Shown: piece by piece, positions 9,583-19,374 of the stretch
Numbering within the stretch: the first letter of the stretch is position 1
Layout: every line of letters starts with the position of its first letter
Source of the DNA: Ignavibacteriales bacterium
Lineage (GTDB): Bacteria; Bacteroidota; Ignavibacteria; Ignavibacteriales; Ignavibacteriaceae
Reading direction: 5' to 3'
NCBI GenBank assembly: GCA_015709675.1
Contig: CP054182.1
Location: 372,001-436,000 of the forward strand
Length of the DNA stretch: 64,000 bases
Program-made: the position numbers and the translations under genes
Notes under the pieces: generated by a model
Database searches by the model: none
What the model saw: the letters and a program-made list of their open reading frames with translations, nothing else
What the model was told of the DNA's origin: nothing

Positions 9583-10074
9583 CTAATTTTCTTTTGAACC
9601 ATTACCAGAAGACGTTCCATAATCTTCAAAGATATACTTTAAATCATATTCAATCTTATACGCTTCAAGCAGCTGCAGATATTCCTCCCTGAAAGTTTTC
9701 CTCTTGTGATGCTCCTCCTGTTTTTTGATATAATCCACCACCCTGTCAATCTGCGATTGCGACACCGAAAATGCTCCAAAACCGGATTGCCACTCAAACT
9801 TTCCCGCAACGAATCGCCTTTCGTTTATCCATTTTGACGAATTCGCTTTTATATCACGCATCAAATCTGAAAGAGTACAGTCGGGCTTTAATCCGATTAA
9901 CAAATGCAAGTGGTCAGGCATTCCGTTGATTATCATTAACTTCTGATTCTTATTGCTGATTATTCCTGTAATGTATTTGTATAACTCATCCCTCCAGCTT
10001 ATAGAAATCAGATTAGACCTCCCTTTCACAACAACCACACAATGTGCATATAATTGGGTATAGGTGTTAGGCAT
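9583..10074 (-). CDS. REP-associated tyrosine transposase (RAYT; IS200-like Y1 HUH nuclease)
   Basis: The protein belongs to the Transposase_17/IS200-like family of single-strand DNA nucleases. It has the HUH-type motif MPDHLHLLIG and a candidate catalytic tyrosine in QIDRVVDYIKKQEEHH, and lies in the usual 150-180-residue range. I chose the ATG at 10074 because AAAGGAGGAG lies 3-4 bases upstream; an ATG at 10101 would add nine residues. Palindromic units flank the gene on both sides in opposite orientation. In other bacteria RAYTs cut and mobilise REP palindromes, so this gene is the likely source of the array. Confidence 0.9.
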   Translation of the reverse strand: MPNTYTQLYAHCVVVVKGRSNLISISWRDELYKYITGIISNKNQKLMIINGMPDHLHLLIGLKPDCTLSDLMRDIKANSSKWINERRFVAGKFEWQSGFGAFSVSQSQIDRVVDYIKKQEEHHKRKTFREEYLQLLEAYKIEYDLKYIFEDYGTSSGNGSKEN

Positions 10075-10096
10075 TTTCTCCTCCTTTGCTTTTAAT

Positions 10097-10164
10097 GTCA
10101 CCCTTACAGGGTTTTATAAATTTACTTTTCGGTCTGTTATTAATATACCGCCCCTACGGGGTTT
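10097..10164. repeat. Two REP-like units in inverted orientation upstream of the RAYT gene
   Basis: GTCACCCTTACAGGG (10097 onward) and GTTATTAATATACCGCCCC plus TACGGGG (10136-10164) are reverse complements of the units at 9.1-9.5 kb. The RAYT gene is therefore bracketed by opposite-facing copies. Confidence 0.85.
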
Positions 10165-10490
10165 TGATTATTAGGATAAACAAAAGTAAGAGATTACAAT
10201 AAAAAAGTGAAATTCATTACATAATATTTAATGTGCTCAAAGCAGGCGTGCAGGTGAATTGCTCCCCATGATTCCAATAATTTCTCCGCTTTATTTACTA
10301 TTCCCCGCAAACACCAGGTAAATCCCGTCAATCATGCATAATTTTCTGCGTTAATCTGCAGGAAAATGCTTCCTGCGAATTATACAGAATTCATCACACT
10401 CCGATCCGTGCTGCTATAGCATCCGCATCATCGGCGTACCATTGTGCAGACACATGTCATCTTTGTGCGAACTACAGCACTTGCCGCCTT
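10165..10490. other. Intergenic stretch without recognised feature
   Basis: These 326 bp lie between the REP units and the end of the SDR gene. I see no convincing coding frame, RNA gene or hairpin; the part next to the REP units is AT-rich. Confidence 0.5.
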
Positions 10491-11318
10491 CTATCTAACC
10501 AATCCGCTTGCCATAAGCTTTCCGGTAAGATATCTGAACATCGTCACCGGTACTATTCTCCTCATAACACTAACCATACGCGCCTGTGCTCCTGAGGGAT
10601 ATCGCAGCTTCCAGGAATTATCCGTGGCGGCTTTATATATAGTTTTTGCCACCACCTCCGGACCTGGCGCCATCTTGTCTGCTTTCTTCATAAACACTTC
10701 AACCCGCTTATCATAATCACCATACCCGCCAATATCCTGATTGTTGAAAGATACCATTGACCGGCCGTGAAACTCAGTCTTTATTGCACCCGGCTCAACC
10801 AGCTTTAATCTGATATTTAACTGACGCAGCTCAAACTGCAGTCCTTCGGTGAATCCCTCCACCGCCCATTTTGAACTGTTGTAAACACTATACATCGGAA
10901 AAGTAACCAGTCCTGCGATTGAAGAAACATTAACTATCATCCCGCTTCGCTTTTCCCTGAAGTGCGGAAGCATCTCTCGTGTCATCTGCATCAGACCAAA
11001 CACGTTCGTATTAAACTGATTATATATATCCTCCGGAGCTGACTTTTCAAAAATTCCAGTAGCTCCGTAACCGGCGTTATTAACCAGAACATCCACGGAA
11101 CCAAATACACGAAGAACCTCAGCAGTACAGCTCTTTATGGACAGATTATCGGTTACATCCAGCCGGAAAGTTTTTATCAGTGCATGTTTCTGCAGTTCGG
11201 TTTCTTTTTCCGGTGAACGCATGGTTGCGGCAACATTCCATCCCCGCTCCGCAAAATAAATTGCCGCTGCTTTTCCGATTCCGGATGATGCTCCTGTTAT
11301 GAGTACTGTCTTGTTCAT
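10491..11318 (-). CDS. Short-chain dehydrogenase/reductase
   Basis: This is a classical SDR of 275 residues. It has the NAD(P)-binding TGASSGIGK near the N-terminus, the NNAG motif, and the catalytic Ser plus YNSSK (YxxxK). The substrate is unknown. I prefer the start at 11318 (MNKTVLITGASSG), which is the usual N-terminus of the family. An upstream ATG at 11351 would add 11 residues and run into the enolase terminator hairpin, which makes it unlikely. The gene sits downstream of eno but is separated from it by that terminator. Confidence 0.9.
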   Translation of the reverse strand: MNKTVLITGASSGIGKAAAIYFAERGWNVAATMRSPEKETELQKHALIKTFRLDVTDNLSIKSCTAEVLRVFGSVDVLVNNAGYGATGIFEKSAPEDIYNQFNTNVFGLMQMTREMLPHFREKRSGMIVNVSSIAGLVTFPMYSVYNSSKWAVEGFTEGLQFELRQLNIRLKLVEPGAIKTEFHGRSMVSFNNQDIGGYGDYDKRVEVFMKKADKMAPGPEVVAKTIYKAATDNSWKLRYPSGAQARMVSVMRRIVPVTMFRYLTGKLMASGLVR

Positions 11319-11342
11319 GTTTTTTATGTATTGTTGTTCAGG

Positions 11343-11384
11343 AAAAAACAAAGCCGCTGAAATTTCTATAACTCCAGCGGCTTT
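11343..11384 (-). terminator. Intrinsic terminator of eno
   Basis: On the minus strand the arms AAAGCCGCTG and CAGCGGCTTT form a 10 bp stem. A GTTTTTT run follows. It lies 73 bp past the enolase stop and just before the SDR start. Confidence 0.85.
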
Positions 11385-11456
11385 AAGATAATTTATAATT
11401 ATCAGGAGGTTGAATAATTAAGAACTAATTATCCATTCTCCATTATCAACTATTAA

Positions 11457-12767
<1,311 letters not shown>

Positions 12768-12895
12768 TTAATTCTGATAAGATCAGCAACAAATTTACGA
12801 AAAAAGGGGGAGAGTTGCCGGAGTCAGTTTTAGGAATACCTTTACTGTATCAACCGGGATTAAAGCCATTTACCGTTGCGTCCGGCTGATAACAC

Positions 12896-14242
12896 CTAAC
12901 CACCGGAGACCATTCGGGCGACATAGGTTTTCAGCCGCGGAAGCAGGTAAAATGGTAAATTCAGCAATTTGTACCTTTTGCCAGACTGGGTTACCGGCTC
13001 CTCCGTCGAAAGCTCCCCTGAGTAAACTCTGACTGCAAACGGGTGCGGACACATATCCAAAAACAGATGCAGTGATCTCAGACGGCCTGATTTGCCCGAT
13101 TTTACCTCTACGGGAATTATCAGATCATCATGCTGATATATATAATCTATTTCGGCGGAAGACTGCGATTTTTCCCGCATCCAGAATGCGGGCTGATGAA
13201 ACCGGGAACTGCTTGCCGCGATCAGTTCCTGCCCGGTCAGATGTTCGGCAACCCGCCCCGCATACACTTCTTCAAGATTTTTCTGCAGAGCGAACTCTTT
13301 CTGGATACCGGCAAAATAGTTCAGCAGACCTGTATCAAGCACCTGCAGTTTTGGCGCCCTCCCTTTGTTTTCAGCAATCGGAGGCATTACTGAACTGGAA
13401 GGATGCAGTAGGCGGATCAGCATTGCTTTTTCAAGTATTTGCAGGGCTTCTTTCACTTCGCGTGATTTGTATTGCGACTTTCCAAAACCCTCATAAGTTA
13501 TCCGCTTACCCGCTTCTAAAAATGCAGATGTGATAACATGTCTGAGCAGTGCTGCCTGATTCTGATGAGATGCATATTTACCGGCATCATCAAGATATGA
13601 ACTTAGAAGCGATTCATAGACACGTGATACAGTGTAAATATCACCTGTACGGGCATACTCACTGACTGCTTCGGGCATTCCCCCGACGAGTGCATAAGCG
13701 GAATACTCAGTCAGCATTCTTGTTGCAAGCCCCGCGGGGAAAGGATATATATCCAGTGCCTCAACAAGACCAGTCTGGCCTCTTGCCAGCAGAAACTCCT
13801 CGAATGTGAACGGATGCAGATATTCATACTCAACCCTGCCCACCGGAAAACTCTCGTTAAAATTCAGCAGGGACTCCAGCACCGAACCTGCAGCAATTAC
13901 ATGAAGCTGAGGCATCTCCTCATAAAAATAGCGCAGCAGATTTATTGCAACTGCTGAGTTCTGTATTTCATCAATAAACAGAAGCGTGGAGGGTGCATTC
14001 AACGGTTTTGATTTCGCCAGAAAAATACCCCTTACTACCTGCTCAAATGGAGTATTTTCCGGGAAAAGGTTTCTATCCTCCGGGCGCTCAAGATTGAGAT
14101 AGAGATAGTGGTCAAACTCCTCCGCGAACATATTGACCAGAGTTGTCTTACCCACCTGCCGGGCACCCCTCAGAATGAGCGGTTTCCTGCCAAGGCGGTC
14201 CTTCCACCCCAAAAGCGCTCTAAGCTTCGTTCTTTTGACCAT
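12896..14242 (-). CDS. AAA-family ATPase with C-terminal DUF4143 domain
   Basis: The N-terminal AAA_14 ATPase has Walker A GARQVGKTT and Walker B LLFIDEIQNS. The C-terminal DUF4143 part carries AEIDYIY and VEVKSGKSG, matching the E/D-ExK layout of a PD-(D/E)xK nuclease fold. These proteins are common, often laterally moved, and their role is not established. I chose the ATG at 14242 (MVKRTKLRALLGW). A longer frame from 14299 would translate two upstream DNA repeats as LLFYK copies, which suggests those bases are regulatory rather than coding. Confidence 0.85.
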   Translation of the reverse strand: MVKRTKLRALLGWKDRLGRKPLILRGARQVGKTTLVNMFAEEFDHYLYLNLERPEDRNLFPENTPFEQVVRGIFLAKSKPLNAPSTLLFIDEIQNSAVAINLLRYFYEEMPQLHVIAAGSVLESLLNFNESFPVGRVEYEYLHPFTFEEFLLARGQTGLVEALDIYPFPAGLATRMLTEYSAYALVGGMPEAVSEYARTGDIYTVSRVYESLLSSYLDDAGKYASHQNQAALLRHVITSAFLEAGKRITYEGFGKSQYKSREVKEALQILEKAMLIRLLHPSSSVMPPIAENKGRAPKLQVLDTGLLNYFAGIQKEFALQKNLEEVYAGRVAEHLTGQELIAASSSRFHQPAFWMREKSQSSAEIDYIYQHDDLIIPVEVKSGKSGRLRSLHLFLDMCPHPFAVRVYSGELSTEEPVTQSGKRYKLLNLPFYLLPRLKTYVARMVSGG

Positions 14243-14251
14243 TTTTAACCA

Positions 14252-14370
14252 TTTGTAAAATAACAAGGGTAATTTAGGGTGATTTTTGTAAAATAACAAG
14301 GGTAATTTTGTCCATATTTGTAAAATAACAAGGGTAATCAGGACCCGATTTTGTAAAATTACAAGGGATA
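14252..14370. repeat. Four helically phased direct repeats upstream of the DUF4143 ATPase
   Basis: TTTGTAAAATAACAAGGGTA occurs at 14252, 14285, 14317 and 14350 (the last with ATTACAAGGGATA). Start-to-start spacing is 33, 32 and 33 bp, about three helical turns, so all copies would face the same side of the DNA. The nearest copy is 10 bp from the preferred start codon. This resembles an array of operator sites or iterons. Confidence 0.8.
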
Positions 14371-14554
14371 CTTGGGGAATTATGAATTATGAGGTATGAA
14401 TTATGAATTTACCAGGGAAGGGGGTGGGTCAATTTCAGCGGGAATTTGCACCTCCCCTATCAATCCGAATGAACTGTAAAACGTTAAGTTTACCCAAAAG
14501 TTTGACTTGGATTTTACTTGGAGATTTCCCATTTTGGGAACATATTTTTATCTT

Positions 14555-14872
14555 ATGAGAATAATTTCGAAAAATACTCTACAGTCCTATTGGGAGGTGC
14601 ACGCTAATACAGAGCAGCCTCTCAAAAGCTGGTACGATGAAGTTAAGGACTGTTTATGGAATACTCCCGGTGATATTCATGATTTATTTCCAAAAGCTTC
14701 AATAATTGATAATAAGAGAGTCGTTTTTGATATCAAAGGAAACAGCTACAGATTAGTTGTTGATATCGAATATAAATTTAAAACCGTTTTCGTCATTTGG
14801 ATTGGCACCCATGCCGAATACAGCAAAGTAAACATCAAGGAATTACGCTATGTTAAAACCCATAAAAACTAG
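14555..14872 (+). CDS. HigB-type mRNA interferase toxin
   Basis: This 105-residue basic protein has the RelE-like HigB pattern (MRIISKNTLQSYW, then LKSWYDEV, KRVVFDIKGNSYRLVV and FVIWIGTHAEYSK). HigB toxins cut mRNA on the ribosome. I use the ATG at 14555; an upstream in-frame ATG at 14507 adds residues unlike the family. The antitoxin gene overlaps the 3' end by 23 bp, the toxin-first order typical of higBA. Confidence 0.9.
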   Translation: MRIISKNTLQSYWEVHANTEQPLKSWYDEVKDCLWNTPGDIHDLFPKASIIDNKRVVFDIKGNSYRLVVDIEYKFKTVFVIWIGTHAEYSKVNIKELRYVKTHKN

Positions 14873-15209
14873 TGAAGAATACGAAAATGCACTTGCAAGA
14901 GTGTATGAGCTGATACAGCTTGATCTGAAAGAAGACAGTGATGAGTTTATTGAATATCAGACTCTTGTACTTTTTATTGAAGCATATGAGGAAGAGCGTT
15001 ATAAATTTGCGCCTCCACATCCCATTGAAGCTATTAAGTTCCGAATGGATCAGATGAACGTTTCACCAAAACAGCTTGAGCTTATTTTGGGATCCCGCAG
15101 CCGTGTCTCTGAAATATTAAATGGGAAAAGAAAACTAAGTCTCTCAATGATTCGTCGTCTTAATAAAAAACTCCATATTCCGGCTGGAGTGTTGATAAAC
15201 GAATATTAA
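14850..15209 (+). CDS. HigA-type antitoxin with XRE helix-turn-helix
   Basis: The 119-residue antitoxin has an acidic, helical N-terminal half that should bind the toxin. A C-terminal XRE-type helix-turn-helix follows (IKFRMDQMNVSPKQLELILG, then SRSRVSEILNGKRKLS). It overlaps the toxin gene and is probably translationally coupled to it. By analogy with HigA it should neutralise the toxin and repress the operon. The operator would be in the gap before 14555. Confidence 0.9.
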   Translation: MLKPIKTSEEYENALARVYELIQLDLKEDSDEFIEYQTLVLFIEAYEEERYKFAPPHPIEAIKFRMDQMNVSPKQLELILGSRSRVSEILNGKRKLSLSMIRRLNKKLHIPAGVLINEY

Positions 15210-15249
15210 TTGATATTGGAAAACTGAAAGAGGATAATTACCATCAACT

Positions 15250-15556
15250 GAATCCGGAGGATTCGCATATCACAGCACGACCAATCCCGCACAGCAATAT
15301 ACAACTCCGCTGGAGTCGGATGAGAGACTAAACGGTATACAATTTTCTACCAATCTTCAATTCCGCTGGAATTGTTTTGAATCCGGAGGATTCATAAATT
15401 GGTAGAAATCAAATAAGCCCGAACCCCACCCCGAATCCGGAGGATTCGCAGATCATAACAAACCCAAACCAGTAGCAATATACGACTCCGCTGGAGCCGG
15501 AGAGGGGGGGTAAGCAGTTCATATATTTCTACCAGTCTCCAATTCCGCTGGAATTA
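15250..15556. repeat. Second palindrome array (GAATCCGGAGGATTC / CTCCGCTGGAG units)
   Basis: Two palindrome types alternate. GAATCCGGAGGATTC-like units lie at about 15250, 15380 and 15433. CTCCGCTGGAG or AATTCCGCTGGAATT units lie at about 15304, 15358, 15484 and 15541. One pair is enclosed by a longer inverted repeat (TTTCTACCAAT at 15344 and ATTGGTAGAAA at 15398), a BIME-like composite. The array fills the gap between the higBA-like pair and the convergent DinB-like gene. No transposase is adjacent. Confidence 0.85.
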
Positions 15557-15558
15557 AA

Positions 15559-16059
15559 TCACTCCACAGCCCTGAGCATCTGTTTCCTGTGCCGCTCTGA
15601 GTGATGGATGATAAATTGTGCCCACTCATACCGCGTCATTTCGCCGAACAGACCATGCTTAAATGATGTTATCAGCTCGCTCATGTCTTTTGTCTTTATA
15701 TACTCAGCCAGCATATTTCGGTTGGACGAAAATCTTTTGAGCAGCTCTTCTTTTGATTTTTCAGAAGCCGAAGGAATAATTGGTCCAAACGCGCTCAGCT
15801 TCTTTTCAGCATCACCAAACTTTTCCGCCATATCACTCACCTTTTCATCCGGTCTGCGCTCCGCGGCAACACCGTTTCCCCTGAAGAGCCGGTTGATAAG
15901 CAGCTCCGTCAGAACGATGTGTTCAGCACACTCCCCCGCCGACCACTTTTCCGGCGCGGGTTTGATGTTCAGCTTCTCATCCGGCACTGCGCTGATCGCA
16001 GCAATTATCTTTTCAGTTGAGTCCTGCAGCTCCGCAAGCAGTTCTTCCGTTGATTTCAT
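15559..16059 (-). CDS. DinB-family (DinB_2) putative metal-dependent protein
   Basis: This 166-residue helical protein has the conserved DinB layout. His in GECAEHIVLTE and a pair of His in FIIHHSERHRKQM are the expected metal ligands of the four-helix bundle. Family members include thiol transferases (BstA, YfiT) and many proteins of unknown role. I prefer the ATG at 16059 (MKSTEELLAEL); an upstream start at 16086 would add MYIIQENGN. The C-terminal HHSERHRKQM segment is the most diagnostic part. Confidence 0.85.
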   Translation of the reverse strand: MKSTEELLAELQDSTEKIIAAISAVPDEKLNIKPAPEKWSAGECAEHIVLTELLINRLFRGNGVAAERRPDEKVSDMAEKFGDAEKKLSAFGPIIPSASEKSKEELLKRFSSNRNMLAEYIKTKDMSELITSFKHGLFGEMTRYEWAQFIIHHSERHRKQMLRAVE

Positions 16060-16170
16060 GTTACCATTTTCCTGAATTATATACACAAAAAAAGTTTATC
16101 CTGAGGCGCATCGCCTGTTTCTGTATGCAACCTTTCATCACTGTGCAGCGGCCGTTGAACACAACCGGAA

Positions 16171-16200
16171 TTGCAGTAAATTAAAATTTCTTTATATTTG
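16171..16200 (+). promoter_or_regulatory. Bacteroidota-type promoter for the ABC-F gene
   Basis: ATTG at 16170-16173, 19 bases, then TATATTTG at 16193-16200 fit the TTTG / TAnnTTTG promoter of Bacteroidota, although the -33 part is ATTG. Transcription would start about 7 bases later and give a leader of roughly 165 nt. Confidence 0.55.
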
Positions 16201-16230
16201 CGGTACATTGTTTCACTAATTTCCGCACAA

Positions 16231-16306
16231 ATGATCGGTAAAATTTAACATATTTTTTGGGAATTCCGGCTCGCAAGCCGGAGTGCGTCCATTTGTTAAA
16301 TTTTAC
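16231..16306 (+). promoter_or_regulatory. Nested inverted repeat and five-codon ORF in the ABC-F leader
   Basis: GTAAAATTTAACA (16238-16250) and TGTTAAATTTTAC (16294-16306) are perfect 13 bp inverted repeats. Between them lies a second hairpin (TTCCGGCT / AGCCGGAG around CGCA). A tiny ORF, ATG ATC GGT AAA ATT TAA (MIGKI), starts at 16231 and runs through most of the left arm. A ribosome on it would block the outer stem. The layout resembles attenuation leaders of some ABC-F genes, but a MITE-like origin is also possible. Confidence 0.5.
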
Positions 16307-16371
16307 TCAGCTCAGCCACTTCTCTAACCGTACCGGATTTCCCTGTTTTCAACTAATCAGAAAGGAAATCT

Positions 16372-17967
16372 ATGCTCCAGATAAACAATATAACATTTTC
16401 ATATCCCGGTGAAAAACCTCTGCTGCAAAATGTAACGTTTTCAGCAGGGCCGGGACTCACCTGCATTACCGGCAAAAACGGCTCCGGCAAATCCACCCTC
16501 TTCGGGCTGATTACAGGCCGGCTTCAGCCGCAGTCCGGCAGCATATACTGCACTGAAGAACCCTGGCTTTTGCCGCAATCTATTAGTATGTACCAATCAA
16601 AGACAATCGGACAGATAACCGGTCTGAATTATCACCCTGAAGTTGAGGATGGGTATTATTCAGACAAAGCAGAACCGGAAGACTTTATTCGTGAATTTGA
16701 TAACGTAAGCTATCAGCCGCAATATGAGAAAATCTTAAAGAACGCAAATATCAGACCGCGTCATCACAGCGAACAGTGCACAACACTGAGCAATGGAGAA
16801 GTCATGCGGCTGCTCATTGCCAGTATTGCGGCACAGGGAACCAAAATTCTGCTGCTGGATGAGCCCACCAATCATCTTGACAAGTCCGCCAAAAAGCAGC
16901 TTCTGGATACGATATATAAGACGCGCAAGACTTTTCTCGTAATTACGCACGACCGGTTTCTGCTTGACGCGGCAAAACAGATCATTGAGATAGAAGACGG
17001 CTCATGCACTGTTTACACCGGCAATTATGATCTTTATAAGTCGGTTAAACACCATCAGCAGGAAGCACTCATCCGTGAATTCGAAAATACCGGCTCAGAA
17101 CTGAGGAAACTGGTAAAAAATTCAGCGGAAGCGCTCGAACGCCAGGCCAAAGGGAATAAAAAAGGGAAACATGCAGCGCAAAAAAGCAGCGTTCCTCGCA
17201 TCATGCGGAACAAGATGAAACAGAGCGGTGAAGAGACCCTTGCTTCCTTACATAAAAAATTTGAGGAAAAAATTTCCGCCAGGCAGGAAAAACTTCATCA
17301 GCTGAAAGAACAGATAAGCGCTCCCGTATATATCAAGCCGGATATCGGCACGGCTTCATCAGGCACAGCTTCGGTAATCGCATCTGCCACAGAGGTCAAT
17401 TTTTCTTACGCCGGCACTCCTCTCTGGAAGAAACCGGTAACCTTTGTGCTTCGCAAACACGAGCGGCTTCACCTGCAGGGCTCCAACGGCTCCGGAAAAA
17501 CCACGCTGATACGATTATTCCTCGGAGAACTGACCCCGTTAGAAGGAGAGATACATTTTTCGGCTAAAAGGGTATTCTATCTTGATCAGACCACCAGTAT
17601 GATTAACGATGAAGAAACTCTGCTGGATAATCTAAAGCGCGCATCAGAATTTAAGCGGGCTGAACATGAACTGCGCATCATTGCCGGAAGGATGAAATTT
17701 TACGGGGAACTGGTTTTCCGGCAGGCAGAGACATTAAGCGGAGGAGAGAAAATGCGCCTGGCGCTTGCAATGCTCATCTCCTCAGCACAGCAGCCCGACC
17801 TGCTTATTCTTGATGAGCCGATGAATAATCTTGATCTTGCAACACAGGAAATCCTTGCAGATGTTGTCAGACAATATCAGGGTGCAGTGCTTTGCATTAC
17901 CCATGATACATTCTTTCCCGAAGCTGCCGGACTTAAAGAAACTCTCGATCTGGACAAACATATCTAA
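16372..17967 (+). CDS. ABC-F family ATP-binding protein
   Basis: This soluble protein has two ABC ATPase domains in one chain (531 residues) and no membrane segments, which is the ABC-F architecture. Domain 1 has Walker A GKNGSGKST, signature LSNGE and Walker B LLLDEPTNHLD. Domain 2 has GSNGSGKTT, LSGGEKMRLA and LLILDEPMNNLD. A basic linker (around QAKGNKKGKHAAQKS) separates them and could contact rRNA. ABC-F proteins bind the ribosomal E site; some protect against antibiotics and others tune translation. The leader with a short ORF and hairpins suggests translation-responsive control. The start has GAAAGGA 6 bases upstream. Confidence 0.9.
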   Translation: MLQINNITFSYPGEKPLLQNVTFSAGPGLTCITGKNGSGKSTLFGLITGRLQPQSGSIYCTEEPWLLPQSISMYQSKTIGQITGLNYHPEVEDGYYSDKAEPEDFIREFDNVSYQPQYEKILKNANIRPRHHSEQCTTLSNGEVMRLLIASIAAQGTKILLLDEPTNHLDKSAKKQLLDTIYKTRKTFLVITHDRFLLDAAKQIIEIEDGSCTVYTGNYDLYKSVKHHQQEALIREFENTGSELRKLVKNSAEALERQAKGNKKGKHAAQKSSVPRIMRNKMKQSGEETLASLHKKFEEKISARQEKLHQLKEQISAPVYIKPDIGTASSGTASVIASATEVNFSYAGTPLWKKPVTFVLRKHERLHLQGSNGSGKTTLIRLFLGELTPLEGEIHFSAKRVFYLDQTTSMINDEETLLDNLKRASEFKRAEHELRIIAGRMKFYGELVFRQAETLSGGEKMRLALAMLISSAQQPDLLILDEPMNNLDLATQEILADVVRQYQGAVLCITHDTFFPEAAGLKETLDLDKHI

Positions 17968-18032
17968 TGTACAATTTACAATGAACAAAGGTTTTCTGCG
18001 CGTATCTGCGCAATCTGCGGGAAACTCTTTTG

Positions 18033-19103
18033 TCAGTCCGGAAGTCTGGAAAAATGTTTTTTCAGAAATTCAGCGAACCGCATGAACCCCAGGTCAGTAA
18101 GATGAACGCCGTCAACCGTTCCCTCGGCAAGCTGCGCACTGATTTCATCGAGAGAGATATAGTATAATCCTTTAACTCCTTCTGCTTTTAGTTTTTCATA
18201 CCCGGCACGCAGAGCTTTATTCTTTTCAAGGATAATCTGGTAGCTGCCCCCATCAAGTACCGTGTTGGCAAAAAGAAAACTTTCGATAAACACTACAGGA
18301 GTTTCCGGCCTCCTGCTTCGTATATATGTAATAAAAGGGCGGACATTGCTGAGCACTTCTTCCAGCTTCATATTCGGAATGTTATCCAGCACATAAAACC
18401 GCGCGTCAGTTTCAGCCATGAACTCAGCAATGGGGAGCTCCATGCGTCCGTTCCCGCTGAAGCCGAGATTAATGATTTCAGTTCCCATCATCCGTGAAAG
18501 GATATTTGTGTGCGCCATCCCGGGCCGCGAGGCACATCCTCCCTGCGCAATGCTTGTCCCGTAATAGACAATGGGTTTCTCACGGCTCTTCTCAGGAGCA
18601 TTAAAGGTGCTTGAAGAGTCAACGCCAATCTGCAAATCGGTTACGCCGTCATACAACGGAAGATAAAGCAGATACTCCCTCGTTTCCGGCTTCATCCCCC
18701 CGATCAGCTTTGACTCTGAGTATTTCCCCTGCGGGCGGGACGTATTGATATATATCCATTCACTGTTCAGCTTAGCATAAAGGTCAATCCCCTTAATACC
18801 GGTCTCAGCCATGTGATTCATTTTTAGATCGTTCAGCACAGTCCACTTCAGCCGGATCGAAGTTGTGTTTGAATTAAACCGTACAGTAACACCCGCGGTG
18901 TTTTTTGATAAATCCCACACCGGTTTACGCACCTTGTCCTTCCATTTCACCGGCATCCGGTCATAAGGAGTTTCCCTCAGAGAGTCAGGTGAACCAAGCC
19001 CTTCAATGGTAAAACTGCCGTAGCTGTACCACGCAACCGCCGGTTGAGTTTCCTGCGAATAATTAAAAGAACAAAGTATCAGAAGAAAGAGTAAAGTTTT
19101 CAT
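18033..19103 (-). CDS. Secreted SGNH/GDSL hydrolase
   Basis: This 356-residue protein has a signal peptide (MKTLLFLLILCSFNYSQ) and an N-terminal beta-rich domain of about 150 residues. The SGNH hydrolase domain begins at YYGTSIAQGG, whose Ser is the nucleophile. Later blocks are NLGFSGNG (Gly and Asn of the oxyanion hole) and DGVHLTDLG (catalytic Asp and His). The architecture matches secreted carbohydrate esterases of the 'SGNH_hydro type 3' group, so an acyl or acetyl ester of a polysaccharide is a plausible substrate. Confidence 0.9.
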   Translation of the reverse strand: MKTLLFLLILCSFNYSQETQPAVAWYSYGSFTIEGLGSPDSLRETPYDRMPVKWKDKVRKPVWDLSKNTAGVTVRFNSNTTSIRLKWTVLNDLKMNHMAETGIKGIDLYAKLNSEWIYINTSRPQGKYSESKLIGGMKPETREYLLYLPLYDGVTDLQIGVDSSSTFNAPEKSREKPIVYYGTSIAQGGCASRPGMAHTNILSRMMGTEIINLGFSGNGRMELPIAEFMAETDARFYVLDNIPNMKLEEVLSNVRPFITYIRSRRPETPVVFIESFLFANTVLDGGSYQIILEKNKALRAGYEKLKAEGVKGLYYISLDEISAQLAEGTVDGVHLTDLGFMRFAEFLKKHFSRLPD

Positions 19104-19268
19104 GGGCTTAAAATATGAATTTCTCTTTTTGTGAGGAAGGTTTAAAACGCAAAGTAAACGAAGTGAACTGAGGAGTCCTGCAAAGTTTTGCCTTGTACAA
19201 AGTCCTTCTTGTCCTTAGAGTCCTTTATGTCGTTTGGGAATTCTTAACAAGCAACCCCCAGTATCCAT

Positions 19269-19302
19269 AAAAAAAGGGTGCCTGTTTTACCAGGCACCCT
19301 TT
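19269..19302 (-). terminator. Intrinsic terminator downstream of the carboxypeptidase-regulatory-like T9SS gene
   Basis: AAAGGGTGCCTG and CAGGCACCCTTT make a perfect 12 bp stem with a six-base loop. On the minus strand a run of T residues follows, extending the stem's last three. It is 73 bp beyond the stop of the gene at 19375-21270. Confidence 0.9.
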
Positions 19303-19374
19303 AAGGAAAGGAATCAGTTCATCGTGTGTGTCAGGAGGGATGATTCCTTTGTTCTTTTCTTGTGTTCTTGTTTC

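Noticed and set aside
12896-14299. Long version of the DUF4143 ATPase starting at 14299
   Set aside because: The extra 19 residues translate two copies of the phased DNA repeat, and the frame before the AAA domain is not typical.
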